Assembly (NCBI GenBank): GCA_014238285.1
Contig: JABABK010000001.1
Span: forward strand, 1 to 64,000
From: Hellea sp.
GTDB lineage: Bacteria > Pseudomonadota > Alphaproteobacteria > Caulobacterales > Maricaulaceae
DNA: 64,000 nt
Direction: 5' to 3'
In this document: one piece after another, positions 7,485 to 16,722 of the stretch
Layout of the letters: every line of letters begins with the position of its first letter
How positions within the stretch are numbered: position 1 is the first letter of the stretch
Program-made: the position numbers and the translations under genes
Notes under the pieces: generated by a model
What the model was told of the DNA's origin: nothing
The model's input: the letters and a program-made list of their open reading frames with translations, nothing else
Databases searched by the model: none

Positions 7485-9887
7485 CTAGGCTCTTGCGGCC
7501 CGTTGTTCTGTATCGACGGGAAGGGCTGAAACAGACTGGGCCTTTTTTATGGCGGCGAGGACCGTGTCCAATTTGACTGGGGGGTGTAAATAATTGATCG
7601 CCCCAAGAGCCATGAAGGTTTGCTTTTTCCGGTAGTCTTTCGCGGATGATAATACAAGAATTTGAGTGTCGGTTACCTTGGGGTCGCTACGAACTTTCTT
7701 TGCAAAACCATACCAATCATCGTCAGGGTTTTTGGGCGAGAGCTGATAGTCTATGAGAATAAGCGGAGTGTTATTAGAATACTTTGATGTCTGGCGCACG
7801 ATGTCTACGCCGTCATCATTGGCCGAGCTTATAAAAATAGGCGTAAATCCCCAAGACTTCACAAGAGCCCCTAATCGTTCCTGATTGTGTTTAATATAAC
7901 TGGCGACATAAATGTCGAGCTTCGCCTGAGAATTAGGTTGAGAATCGAGGTGGGAATTGGAGTGAGAATAGGATGTTTTCGGAATCTGAGCGTCTATTGG
8001 CTCGGCTATTATTGCCGGTTTTGCCATCGAAGATTTCGCTACAAGCACAGGGAGATCGATGGTAAAGACAGATCCTTTACCTTCTTCTGACTGAACATAT
8101 ATCTGTCCTCCCATTGCGGTTGCCAGCCCTTTACAAATTGCAAGTCCCAAACCTGTACCGCCATATTTACGAGTCATTGAGGCTTCTACCTGAACAAATT
8201 TTCGAAAAATTGAGTCTATTTTATCGGCGGGAATACCAATTCCGGTATCCTCAACGATCACGCGCAAATTTAAATGAGATTCTGTTTCCGTGCCGTCGAC
8301 ATAGACCCGTACATAGCCTTGCGGGGTGAATTTAATGGCGTTTTCAATAATATTGCCCAAAATTTGCTGAATATATCTATGTGATCCTTCCACAGTGTTT
8401 GGCAATGAGGGTGATATCTTCAGATCAAGTTTCAACCCTTTATCTTTGGCAGAGCTTTCAAGACGGGTGATAATGTTTTGTATGGTTTCGCGGATTTGCA
8501 TGGGGGCAATAGCCATGTCTTGGATGCCAGCGTTAATTTTAGAAAAGTCCAGTATATCATTTAGGACTTGAGTTAAATCAGCACCCGACTGAAAGATAAT
8601 TTCAGCATATTCTTGTTGTTCTGGCGCTAAATGGCTTCTTCTTAACAGATCACAAAGCCCCATAATGCCATTCATAGGGGTTCGCAATTCATGACTCATA
8701 TTGGCCAAGAATTCTGTTTTGACAATGTTTGCGATTTCGGCATTTTCTTTTTCGATCTTTAATTGCTTGGTGTAGCGGATCAAGTCACGGGTTTGTTGCG
8801 CCAGTTTTTCATCTCTTAATTTCACGTCTGTAATATCGGAACCGACGCCGCGCCAACCTGTAATAAAGCCTTTTGCATCGTGCAAAGGTTTGCCGTTGAG
8901 CGACCACCAATATTCACGGCCAGTTATATGGCTTGAGATCACAACATTACTAAATGTCAAGCCGTGTTGCATATGGGTCTCGAGGGTGCGTAAACTGGTA
9001 TGATTGTCTGATGCGCCGTTTTCTAAATCAGGTATAATTGCCTGCGTCAGACTTAACTCTTGTAAATGTGAAATAGGCTTGCCCAATACATTTTCCAATT
9101 TAGTCGATACATGTCTTAAAATGCCGTTTTCGTCCGTCTCCCAGAGCCAGTCACTGGCGCCTGTTTCAAAGTCACTTAGTAGCATATTGACAATATCATG
9201 TTGAACTTCGATTTTCGTTTGAGCTTTGAGCCCGGCCAGAAACATATAGGACGATTGCAATACCGACACCATCAGGACCAGTGTGTAACTGGCCAGTAAA
9301 TAGACCACGATATTATAGGTGTCGGGCTGTGTTATCATGAGGCCGCCGATAACGGCGCTGGATATGCCTATAATCCATGCAAACCCGGCTTGAGGCAGAT
9401 TCGCAAATAACCACGCGCCCGTGCTTATAAAGGCTACAACAATTGAGGTCACAATAACGCGGTTGACGGTCGTTGCCTGGTCAAAGATGAAAATTAACAT
9501 ACTGCCATAGAGGAAAGCAGCGGTTCCAAGGCTAAGGGTAAAAACCCATGTTTGAAACGTTGAAACTTGTCGTTCCTTTATGCCGCTATGATATAAATAC
9601 CAAGTGAACAGGTTTGTTATAGCGATACACCAGAGAAGGGCAATCCAGCCTAATATAAGCCTGTGATCGACGCTATCCCAAAAGTGAATTGCCACAAAAG
9701 CCGAAAAAAACATGCTTCCAAGGTGACCAATTAACGATTTCGTCAAAACTGAGTGAAACTGACTGGTTCTATACTCATCAGATAATTGTTGATTGGCTTC
9801 AGGGTCTTTCCAGCATTTCGTAAATAAATAGGCGAGCTTCCTCATCCAGTGGTTGATAGTTTTCGCCCGACTGAAATTGTTACCCAT
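7485..9887 (-). CDS. Membrane hybrid sensor histidine kinase with degenerate receiver domain
   Basis: 800 residues. The N-terminus (about 1-210) has six or more hydrophobic segments. A PAS-like sensor follows (DWLWETDENGILRHVS ... EYWWSLNGKPL ... GWRGVGSDITD). Next come HisKA with phospho-acceptor His in NMSHELRTPMNG, then HATPase_c with N box NIIENAIKFT, G1 DTGIGIP and G2 GGTGLGLA. The C-terminal receiver-like domain has the phospho-accepting Asp in LILIDYQLS, but the N-terminal acidic pair is absent and the usual YLxKP lysine position reads YLHPP. The receiver may therefore be poorly phosphorylatable. No response-regulator gene is adjacent. A paralogous kinase lies at 46493-48382. Confidence 0.88.
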   Translation of the reverse strand: MGNNFSRAKTINHWMRKLAYLFTKCWKDPEANQQLSDEYRTSQFHSVLTKSLIGHLGSMFFSAFVAIHFWDSVDHRLILGWIALLWCIAITNLFTWYLYHSGIKERQVSTFQTWVFTLSLGTAAFLYGSMLIFIFDQATTVNRVIVTSIVVAFISTGAWLFANLPQAGFAWIIGISSAVIGGLMITQPDTYNIVVYLLASYTLVLMVSVLQSSYMFLAGLKAQTKIEVQHDIVNMLLSDFETGASDWLWETDENGILRHVSTKLENVLGKPISHLQELSLTQAIIPDLENGASDNHTSLRTLETHMQHGLTFSNVVISSHITGREYWWSLNGKPLHDAKGFITGWRGVGSDITDVKLRDEKLAQQTRDLIRYTKQLKIEKENAEIANIVKTEFLANMSHELRTPMNGIMGLCDLLRRSHLAPEQQEYAEIIFQSGADLTQVLNDILDFSKINAGIQDMAIAPMQIRETIQNIITRLESSAKDKGLKLDLKISPSLPNTVEGSHRYIQQILGNIIENAIKFTPQGYVRVYVDGTETESHLNLRVIVEDTGIGIPADKIDSIFRKFVQVEASMTRKYGGTGLGLAICKGLATAMGGQIYVQSEEGKGSVFTIDLPVLVAKSSMAKPAIIAEPIDAQIPKTSYSHSNSHLDSQPNSQAKLDIYVASYIKHNQERLGALVKSWGFTPIFISSANDDGVDIVRQTSKYSNNTPLILIDYQLSPKNPDDDWYGFAKKVRSDPKVTDTQILVLSSAKDYRKKQTFMALGAINYLHPPVKLDTVLAAIKKAQSVSALPVDTEQRAARA

Positions 9888-10060
9888 TGATTACCATGAT
9901 ATTGCTTGGGGTTGATATCTATCAATAAACCTAAGTTTCCGTAAAGAATAACCTTCTTCCTTCTTATCTGAGCCCAGAGGACTCTTTTCATTGCCGCATT
10001 GAAACATTGGCTTGTAGGTGTTAGATTTTTTCATCCAGAGAATTATTATTGGGGAATAAA

Positions 10061-10618
10061 ATGCTGAAAACTCATTATATAATCGCTTTGATGCTTATGT
10101 CAGGATTTTATTCTGGCGTTTATGCGCAAACGCCTCCGGAACCGGCGCCGATGACCGCGGCGGATTTAGAGTTCGAGCCGGATGAAAAACATACGGAAGA
10201 ATTTCACAAATATTTCTTTTTTCATAAGACCGGGGTTAGCCTTGATCAGGCCCTTAATGACATAGGTGAATGCTATGTTTATCGAAAAGGGCCCATAGGT
10301 AAAGAAGGCCAAGTAATGAATATCGTGCCGAGATTTGTATCACTGTCCGAAAACCAAAGCTATAAACCCTATGTCTATAATCCTAATGACGGAGGCGCGG
10401 TTGGCGCCATTATCGGGGATATCGTCGGAGCTTCCATTTTGAAAAAGGCTAAAGCGCAGCGCTTGCGTAAGTGTATGGAGTATAAGAGTTATGATCGATA
10501 CGGGCTTTCAAAGGAACTCTGGAAGAAAATTTCAGATGTCTCCCAAGATGATTATGTGAAAATTAATGCTCACATTGCCAGTGGACCTCAACCGACAACA
10601 AAGAAACTTTTGCCATGA
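10061..10618 (+). CDS. Exported small protein with glycine-zipper-like segment
   Basis: The signal peptide is clear (MLKTHYIIALMLMSGFYSGVYA followed by QTPPEPAP). ATG 10061 is chosen because ggggaa lies 5-10 bp upstream; a TTG at 10049 is in frame but less likely. The mature part has GGAVGAIIGDIVGASILKKA, a glycine-zipper-like or membrane-associating stretch, and two cysteines. No family was recognised. It overlaps the next gene by 4 bp (ATGA), so the two are translationally coupled. Likely periplasmic or outer-membrane associated. Confidence 0.7.
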   Translation: MLKTHYIIALMLMSGFYSGVYAQTPPEPAPMTAADLEFEPDEKHTEEFHKYFFFHKTGVSLDQALNDIGECYVYRKGPIGKEGQVMNIVPRFVSLSENQSYKPYVYNPNDGGAVGAIIGDIVGASILKKAKAQRLRKCMEYKSYDRYGLSKELWKKISDVSQDDYVKINAHIASGPQPTTKKLLP

Positions 10619-10917
10619 TGAGACGAATTGTAATCTTTTTTATGGCCGTTTTGGTCTTCAGCGAAATCGCCTCATCGCAAGCTTATCAACGGCCAGATGA
10701 CATGGATTATTTTAAACAGAAAAAAGCTCCAACTGTGTTAGAAGCTGACTCTGGTTATATCTATGTTCGCCTTGGTAAAACTTCTAAAAAATGGGCGCCA
10801 GCACCGACTTTTATTCGCCAGTTATCCGACGAAGAAATCGCAGACTATGAAATTGTGAAAACAGATCTTTTTGCTAAGGCCAAAGCCAAAAATGAAAAAA
10901 ACGCGCCAAACGCTTAG
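10615..10917 (+). CDS. Exported protein, upstream part of a gene split at a -1 slippery site
   Basis: Encodes a signal peptide (MRRIVIFFMAVLVFSEIASSQA) followed by a short domain (SGYIYVRLGK ... FIRQLSDEEIADYE) and stops soon after a run of seven A (10895-10901). The protein evidently continues in the -1 frame to 11504: the -1 frame past the A-run reads AKRLAAKADADQDG and joins the 10974-11504 frame without a stop. The A-run with the following C forms A AAA AAC in the correct phase (10896-10902). The complete product would be about 296 residues. Function unknown. Confidence 0.6.
   Translation: MMRRIVIFFMAVLVFSEIASSQAYQRPDDMDYFKQKKAPTVLEADSGYIYVRLGKTSKKWAPAPTFIRQLSDEEIADYEIVKTDLFAKAKAKNEKNAPNA
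10896..10902 (+). promoter_or_regulatory. Candidate -1 ribosomal slippery heptamer A AAA AAC
   Basis: Zero-frame codons are GAA AAA AAC, so the heptamer X XXY YYZ is in phase, and a -1 slip leads exactly into the open downstream frame ending at 11504. A small stem (cgc tta gcg with flanking gcg/cgc) begins a few bases downstream. It is equally compatible with a simple one-base loss in a homopolymer. Confidence 0.4.
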
Positions 10918-11504
10918 CGGCGAAAGCTGATGCGGATCAAGACGGGAGACCCTATAAATCAGCCATTCCGCCCGTGTTGACTTATGATCAGTTTGTATTT
11001 GAATACAAACCTGTCACTAATGTGTATGGCGTAGCCGCTCGGAAAGAATACCGTAAAACAAATTATGGCCGGGACATGTTTTTTAAACTTATGCCTGGCA
11101 ATTATGTGCTTTATGACGTCGGCGGTGTTTGCATGTGCCTGGGCAGTGTTCAGTTTCAAGTCAAAGCCGGACAGATTACCGACCTCGGGATGATCATTTC
11201 AGATATTGTCGACCGTGACGGTGCCGTTTCTCCCTATGAAGAGCTTGAGGAGGTCACCAAAAACCATGGTATATATAGAACGGGTTTTGCCTATACCGCT
11301 TCGGCTATTCGTCCTTATACTCCAGATATGGACTTTCCTGCTGAGCTTGCCACATTTGCCCGTAGCGGAGCTGAATATCGTGCTAAGGGTAAAATGGTCA
11401 TGTATTTTTCAACCATGTTAGATCGTTTGACGGCTATGCCCGGCGTCCTGAGTTATCGTGGTGACAAAGTCGTTGATGAGCGCACAGGGCAAGTCCTAGA
11501 TTGA
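10903..11504 (+). CDS. Downstream part of the split exported protein
   Basis: This frame is open from the slippery site to 11504; the first in-frame start-like codon is only a TTG at 10974, without a good ribosome site. Sequence such as VFEYKPVTNVYGVAARKEY, FFKLMPGNYVLYDVGGVC and TDLGMIISDIV looks like an ordinary folded periplasmic domain and completes the N-terminal YIYVRLGK half encoded by 10615-10917. Unlikely to be an independent gene. Function not recognised. Confidence 0.55.
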
Positions 11505-11586
11505 GGGCACATGTTTTACTGTGAGAGTAACCGTAATTGACCGTAGTGGGTTTAAGCAAATGTGCTTATAGTCAATCATGCCTACA

Positions 11587-11677
11587 TGTCATCCCGCACT
11601 TGATGCGGGACCTAAAATATCCCCGTAATTATTTAAGGTCCCGGATCAGCGGGCTTCACCCTTGTCCGGGATGACAG
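11587..11677. repeat. Dispersed palindromic repeat, family A copy 2
   Basis: Same orientation and nearly the same sequence as the 7361 copy (tgtcatcccgcacttgatgc ... ccgggatgacag). Lies between the split exported gene and the zinc-ribbon gene. Confidence 0.85.
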
Positions 11678-11687
11678 AGATGAGGTA

Positions 11688-11921
11688 TTAAGACAGGCGG
11701 CTATCCTGTTTCGCGCAGTCCTTACAGATGTTGATCTGCCTGATAATTTCCCAACCTGTACCACCATTATCAATGAGGATTTTCCGTTCATGCCTGTCAT
11801 GACCTTTAGGCGGGGATAACCGATAGCGTTTCGGATATGTTTTCTGTCGTTTTTCAATAACGCGCAAGTTTGGAGACGTGTGTTCAGGGACCTGCTTGTG
11901 ACAGGCTTGGCATATAAACAT
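11688..11921 (-). CDS. Small putative zinc-ribbon protein
   Basis: 77 residues with two CxxC pairs (FICQACHKQVPEH near the start and NICKDCAKQ near the end) spaced as in a small zinc ribbon. The middle is basic (VIEKRQKTYPKRYR). No signal peptide. The start ATG at 11921 follows a long region without genes. No specific family was recognised. The cysteine pairing makes a real gene likely despite the small size. Confidence 0.55.
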   Translation of the reverse strand: MFICQACHKQVPEHTSPNLRVIEKRQKTYPKRYRLSPPKGHDRHERKILIDNGGTGWEIIRQINICKDCAKQDSRLS

Positions 11922-12148
11922 AGAGAAAGGCCGATAAGTAGATCACCAAGCGGGGGCCTATGTCCGAGAGGGATTGTTGAGCAAAAGGCTCAAGCCTGCG
12001 ATTAGCACAGAATGATTTCGTGGCAAGTCCTGAATTGTGAGAAATTATTGTCTACGTGGATTGAAGCCGCTGCGGCTCGCCCCTAATAATCCCCTTGACG
12101 TTTCTCTTTCCAGATATGAGTGTTTGATACCAAAGTCGGGACCACGCC
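11922..12148. other. Intergenic region with a small inverted repeat
   Basis: 227 bp between divergent genes. It contains an inverted repeat ttgagcaaaaggctcaa at about 11978-11994 and no open frame of note. It must hold the divergent promoters for the zinc-ribbon and deacetylase genes. No tRNA or known RNA fold was recognised. Confidence 0.35.
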
Positions 12149-13171
12149 ATGATTGTTTTTCACCATCCCGATAGCCGGGGGCATAACCCGGATCATTATT
12201 TCCGGGCAGGGACGCTTGGGGGGCATCCGGAGAATCTTGAGCGTTTTGGGATGCTCCATAAAGGCGCGTTCGCGGCGGCGAGTGATTTTCGCCAAGCGGA
12301 AGATCACGGGCTGTCTTTTATCGAGAAAGTTCATGATCCAGATTATATCAATTTCTTGAAGACGGGCTGGCAAGAGGCGCAAAAGTTAGGTCCGGGCAGG
12401 CGTGAGCTTTTAAGCACGCACTTTTCAACGCGTATCTTATCACGAAGGCCAGACAGTCTTATGGGGCAGGCCGGATTTTATACCTCTGACACCTCTACGC
12501 CTTTGCTCGAAGACAGCTGGCAGGCGATTTATATGAGCGCTCAGGTCGGTATATCGGCGGCGCTCTACGGGGCCGAGCACGGCTTGGCTTATGGTCTATG
12601 CCGCCCGCCCGGACATCATGCCTATCATAATAGCGCGGCCGGGTTTTGTTATCTTAATAACGCCGCGATTGCCGCCGAAGCTTTAAAGGCTCGGCTCGGT
12701 GGCCCCGTTGCGATTTTGGACATCGACATTCATCACGGCAATGGCACGCAGGATATTTTCTGGGAGCGTAGTGATGTTGTAACCGTGTCGCTGCACTGTG
12801 ATCCGTCAAATTATTATCCGTATTATACGGGTTACGCGGACGAGACGGGGCAGGGCGCGGGCGCTGGGTTTAATAAGAATTATCCGCTGCCGCCCGGTAC
12901 CGATGATGAAGCTTTTACCCGCGAGCTTTCAGACGCGCTCGCCTTTATCAAAACTCAAAACCCCAAAGGGATCGTTATTTCATTTGGGCTTGATACAGCC
13001 AAGGATGATCCGCTGGGTAATTTTGCCGTGACGCAAGACGGGTATTCAAAATGCGCCAAGCTTATCAAATCCATAGCGCTATCGACCGTCATCATTCAAG
13101 AAGGCGGCTATATATGCGATACTCTGTCGGACAATTTGAATAGCTTTTTGACTGGATTTGGTGAAGGCTAG
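12149..13171 (+). CDS. HDAC-family deacetylase, likely acetylpolyamine amidohydrolase type
   Basis: 340 residues, the length of bacterial acetylpolyamine deacetylases. Class II HDAC-fold motifs are seen in order: CRPPGHHAYHNSAAGFCYLN (tandem active-site His), DIDIHHGNGTQDIF (zinc-binding Asp and His), GLDTAKDDPLG (second zinc-binding Asp) and EGGY (transition-state Tyr). The family removes acetyl groups from acetyl-lysine or acetylated polyamines with zinc; substrate cannot be fixed from sequence, but the short insert-poor form suggests a small-molecule substrate. Cytoplasmic. It ends 3 bp before the AgcS symporter gene, so the two are probably co-transcribed. Confidence 0.88.
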   Translation: MIVFHHPDSRGHNPDHYFRAGTLGGHPENLERFGMLHKGAFAAASDFRQAEDHGLSFIEKVHDPDYINFLKTGWQEAQKLGPGRRELLSTHFSTRILSRRPDSLMGQAGFYTSDTSTPLLEDSWQAIYMSAQVGISAALYGAEHGLAYGLCRPPGHHAYHNSAAGFCYLNNAAIAAEALKARLGGPVAILDIDIHHGNGTQDIFWERSDVVTVSLHCDPSNYYPYYTGYADETGQGAGAGFNKNYPLPPGTDDEAFTRELSDALAFIKTQNPKGIVISFGLDTAKDDPLGNFAVTQDGYSKCAKLIKSIALSTVIIQEGGYICDTLSDNLNSFLTGFGEG

Positions 13172-13174
13172 ATT

Positions 13175-14566
13175 ATGGAACCCATCACGACAACGTTTTC
13201 AAATTTTTCAGATGCCCTTGTGGGATTGGTATTTTCCTCGGTCAATCTGTTCGGGGTTGATTTATACCTCATCGTGATTTGGCTGTTTGCGGGCATGGTG
13301 TTTTTTACTCTTAGGCTCGGCTTCATCAATGTGCGCGGATTTAAGCTTGGGTTTAACGTCTTGCGCGGGAAGTATTATAACCCAGATGCTCCCGGAGAAT
13401 TGACCCCGTTTCAAGCTTTAGCCACCGCGCTGTCCGGCACGGTCGGTATTGGTAATATCGCCGGCGTCGCCATTGCTATTTCGCTCGGCGGGCCGGGCGC
13501 CGCCTTCTGGATGGTGGTGATTGGTTTCTTTGCTATGAGTCTTAAATGCGCCGAGGTTACCCTAGCGGTTAAGTACAGAATTGTGCGGCCCGATGGCCGG
13601 GTCTGCGGCGGGCCGATGTGGTATCTGAGCCAAGGATTTGCCGAAAAAGGCTTTCCTAAACTTGGCCGAATTTTAGGAACGCTCTATGCTGTCTGCGCGC
13701 TTGGCGCGTTCATTCAGTTCCTGCAGGTCAATCAATCCTATTCCCAGATCAGTACGGTGCTTGGCGGCGAAAACGCACCAGATTTTGCGCTGGCTTACGG
13801 AATCGGCATTGCGATTTTGGCGGCGCTCGTTTTGGTCGGAGACCTTAAGTCAGTCGCCAAAGTGACATCCAAACTCACACCGCTTATGTGCCTGCTTTAT
13901 CTGGGCTGCGCTTTTATTATTTTAGTCGTCAATGCGGATCAGCTCCTCGGCGCTCTTGGCCACATTATCAGCGACGCCTTTTCCATGGAAGCCGGCATTG
14001 GCGGGATCATCGGGACATTTGTCGCCGGTATGCGCCGCGCGGTTTATTCGACAGAGGCTGGTATTGGCTCCGCGTCAATTGCCCACGCTGTCGTCAAGAC
14101 CGATTATCCGGGCTCAGAAGGCCTTGTGGCCATATTGGAGCCCTTCATTGATACCTTTATCGTTTGCACGGCAACGGCGCTCATAATCGTTTCTACGGGC
14201 GTGTGGGATCAGGGCTATTCCGACATCGCCATGACATCCGCCGCCTTTGCCACGGTTTCAGATTGGTTCCCGGTGTTGCTGGCGATTTGTGTCTGTATAT
14301 TCGCGTTTTCAACCATATTAGCAGTGGGCTATTATGGACAGCAAATCTGTGACTATTTGTTTGATGGCAAGGCGTTTTACCGCAAGGCCTATTTGGTGAT
14401 CTTTTGCGGCATGCTGCCCCTGGGCACAATCGTAGAGCTCTCTGCTATCGTCAATATTATCGATAGCTTGTTCTTCTTATTATCCATTCCCAACCTGATC
14501 GGATTATTATTCCTATCAGGTATCGTCGTCTCGGAAATAAAACGGTTCAGGGCGAGTGTGGAATAG
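13175..14566 (+). CDS. Sodium:alanine/glycine symporter (AgcS family)
   Basis: 463 residues with about ten hydrophobic segments. Family signatures are present: ALATALSGTVGIGNIAGVA, SLGGPGAAFWMVV and GMRRAVYSTEAGIGSA. AgcS proteins import alanine, glycine or a related small amino acid with Na+ or H+ across the inner membrane. ATG 13175 follows GAAGG by a few bases and sits 3 bp after the deacetylase stop, suggesting an operon in which transport and deacetylation handle related nitrogen compounds (inference). Confidence 0.92.
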   Translation: MEPITTTFSNFSDALVGLVFSSVNLFGVDLYLIVIWLFAGMVFFTLRLGFINVRGFKLGFNVLRGKYYNPDAPGELTPFQALATALSGTVGIGNIAGVAIAISLGGPGAAFWMVVIGFFAMSLKCAEVTLAVKYRIVRPDGRVCGGPMWYLSQGFAEKGFPKLGRILGTLYAVCALGAFIQFLQVNQSYSQISTVLGGENAPDFALAYGIGIAILAALVLVGDLKSVAKVTSKLTPLMCLLYLGCAFIILVVNADQLLGALGHIISDAFSMEAGIGGIIGTFVAGMRRAVYSTEAGIGSASIAHAVVKTDYPGSEGLVAILEPFIDTFIVCTATALIIVSTGVWDQGYSDIAMTSAAFATVSDWFPVLLAICVCIFAFSTILAVGYYGQQICDYLFDGKAFYRKAYLVIFCGMLPLGTIVELSAIVNIIDSLFFLLSIPNLIGLLFLSGIVVSEIKRFRASVE

Positions 14567-14638
14567 CGCGTAGAATAGGGCGGTGCGTGACATAGTCTGC
14601 TTATGGGATCCAAGAAAACTTAATTTTTTAACCTCTTT

Positions 14639-14729
14639 GTCATCCCGGACAAGGGCGAAGCCCGCTGATCCGGGACCTTAAATATTACCGTAAAAATTTT
14701 AGGTCCCGGCTCGTAGGCCGGGATGACAG
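14639..14729. repeat. Dispersed palindromic repeat, family A copy 3 (opposite orientation)
   Basis: Inverse orientation relative to the 7361 copy (tgtcatcccggacaagggcg ... gccgggatgacag). Occupies the 324-bp gap between two convergent genes. The rest of the gap holds a short family-B-like end (cagcggggtgagct near 14818) and no gene. Confidence 0.85.
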
Positions 14730-14890
14730 GGTTGTTTGGAGCTACCCACTTTACCAAGCGAACTTGGATCCTCTAAATTCACAAACGAAGTGCAACAGTT
14801 TTTTTGAGAAGACCTCAGCGGGGTGAGCTATGTTTTTTGATTTTTACCGTCGCTCATGTCCACGCAATGTTTGGGTATTATGAGCTTAGT

Positions 14891-16717
14891 TCAATTACAA
14901 TAGCTATTGACCAATCGGTTACAGGCGCTTCCGGTGGTGATGGAGCGCAGCGCGGTGTTGAAATTTTTCATGTCGCGGCGTCTGTTATAGGCGGCGTTAG
15001 AGCGAATGGTCTGGGCGTTATAGTTATTATAGGAGCTGGTCGAAGGGCTGCGATAGCTGGATTGTTTATTGGCGAGCAATTGCTGGTTAAAGCGTTGCAG
15101 AGCGGCAAAATTAGCATCGGCGATTTTCTTTTTTTCCATATAGCGGTAGTGATTAATCGCCTGCTGTCCCCAGCCATTACCCTGAGCGGCAGACCTGCGA
15201 TACCAATCCATGGCTTTGTTTTTGTCCTGGGTTACGCCGTGGCCTTCATCATACATTATACCCATTTCATACTGTGCCTGCGCGTCGCCTTGATCCGCCG
15301 CTTTGCGAAACCAGCTCACGGCTTGTTCATAGGATTTGGGTACGCCTCGGCCCCAGTAATATAAATAGCCCAGTCGCCACTGATCATAGGCCCGGCCAGT
15401 TTCCGCCGCCTTGCGATACCATTTCGCCGCGTCGCTGTGAGACTGTGTTATGCCTCGGCCTTCTTCATACATCGCCGCCAGCGAGCTTTGCGCGGCCACC
15501 TGTCCTTGGACGGCAGCTTTTTTGAACCAGTGAACCGCGGCCTTGTTATTTTGCGGCACGCCCTCACCAAGACCGTAAGCATAGCCCAGAGCGCTTTGGG
15601 CGCTGGCATAGCCTTGCTCGGCCGCTTTACGCAGCCAGTGAACGCCCATGGTTTTATTTTGCGTAATGCCGCGGCCTTCCATGAACATGCCGCCGACCTG
15701 AAGCTGTGCCTGGGCGTTATCACTATTGGCTGCGCGCATATACCAGTCAAAGGCGTCTTTGTCGGATTTCGCCACGCCGCGTCCGGTTTCATACATATAG
15801 CCGATATTGGTTTGCGCGATGGGGGCGGCCGCGTCCCACTGCCAGGCGGCCTTGGTAAACCAGTCCAGAGCCTGACGATCGGTCTGGACCACGCCTTTAC
15901 CTTCAAAGGCCATGGCCCCGAGGCCGTTTTGTGATCCGGCGTGACCTTGCTCAGCCTTGGGTAACCACAGTGATCTGGCCATGGCGTAGTTCCCGCTTTG
16001 ATAAGCTTCTATTGCGCCGGAAGGGGCCGTAAAGCGCTGGACCGGTCTTGTGCCAATTTGCCTGAGTGCGGATTTAGCGTCGCTATTGCCCATGCCTGCT
16101 GACAGGCGCAGCCATTTGGCGGCATCCGGCATGGATTTCGGACCCGGGTCATCCTTGGTAAATAAAACGCCTGCGTTGAAAGCCGCTCCGTCATGGCCAT
16201 TGGCCCCGGCTTTTTGAAACCATGTGTGGGCCTGACGGGTCGACTGGCTCGTACCCATTCCCATATTATACATCACGGCGAGGGCGTTTTGCGCTTTCGG
16301 ATGACCTTGCTCGGCGGCCTGTTTCGTCCAGGCAAAAGACTCTGAGGCGTTTTTTTCAACGCCGACCCCGGCGCGGTACATATCGCCGATATTATACTGG
16401 CCATCTGCAAGCCCGGCCTTGGCGGCTTTTTTAAACCAATAGGCTGCTTTGCTGGCCGATGTGTCTGTGCCTTGGCCCCCCGCCTGGCCAATATCAAACA
16501 TGATCGCGACATTCATCATGGCATCAGCGTCTCCCGCCTGAGCCAGTTCAAGAAAATCCTGATAGGCGCTAGCGTAGCTATCTTGCTGATATAACGCCAC
16601 GGCCTGTTGATAATGCGTGCTGGTTTCGGATGCGGTTTCCGATCCCTGGGCGAAAGCCGCTGAAAAAACACCTAGAACTAAACCTAAAACCAGTATGAAT
16701 GAAAAGCGCCTGATCAT
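14891..16717 (-). CDS. Exported Sel1-repeat protein (about twelve repeats)
   Basis: About 608 residues from ATG 16717 (a GTG at 16729 is in frame but lies inside the end of the upstream gene's termination region). Signal peptide: MIRRFSFILVLGLVLGVFSAAFA. The body is tandem 36-residue Sel1 (TPR-like) repeats, e.g. AQYEMGIMYDEGHGV and AQSALGYAYGLGEGV, each followed by AxxWxxKAA. Sel1 proteins are alpha-alpha solenoids that bind partner proteins, often in signalling or envelope processes. The C-terminal 90 residues are Asn/Ser/Tyr-rich and end in a two-cysteine tail (ACNRLVNSYCN). Second gene of an operon with the next entry, 5 bp apart. Confidence 0.85.
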   Translation of the reverse strand: MIRRFSFILVLGLVLGVFSAAFAQGSETASETSTHYQQAVALYQQDSYASAYQDFLELAQAGDADAMMNVAIMFDIGQAGGQGTDTSASKAAYWFKKAAKAGLADGQYNIGDMYRAGVGVEKNASESFAWTKQAAEQGHPKAQNALAVMYNMGMGTSQSTRQAHTWFQKAGANGHDGAAFNAGVLFTKDDPGPKSMPDAAKWLRLSAGMGNSDAKSALRQIGTRPVQRFTAPSGAIEAYQSGNYAMARSLWLPKAEQGHAGSQNGLGAMAFEGKGVVQTDRQALDWFTKAAWQWDAAAPIAQTNIGYMYETGRGVAKSDKDAFDWYMRAANSDNAQAQLQVGGMFMEGRGITQNKTMGVHWLRKAAEQGYASAQSALGYAYGLGEGVPQNNKAAVHWFKKAAVQGQVAAQSSLAAMYEEGRGITQSHSDAAKWYRKAAETGRAYDQWRLGYLYYWGRGVPKSYEQAVSWFRKAADQGDAQAQYEMGIMYDEGHGVTQDKNKAMDWYRRSAAQGNGWGQQAINHYRYMEKKKIADANFAALQRFNQQLLANKQSSYRSPSTSSYNNYNAQTIRSNAAYNRRRDMKNFNTALRSITTGSACNRLVNSYCN

Positions 16718-16722
16718 TGACC

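Noticed and set aside
11922-12148. Possible structured RNA (6S or SRP-like) in the gap before the deacetylase gene
   Set aside because: Only a 6-bp stem was visible; no conserved core of a known RNA could be identified by eye.
15437-15934. Plus-strand frames of 130-190 codons within the Sel1 genes (also 14804-15364)
   Set aside because: Antisense of repeat-rich Sel1 coding sequence; repetition in the gene keeps antisense frames open.
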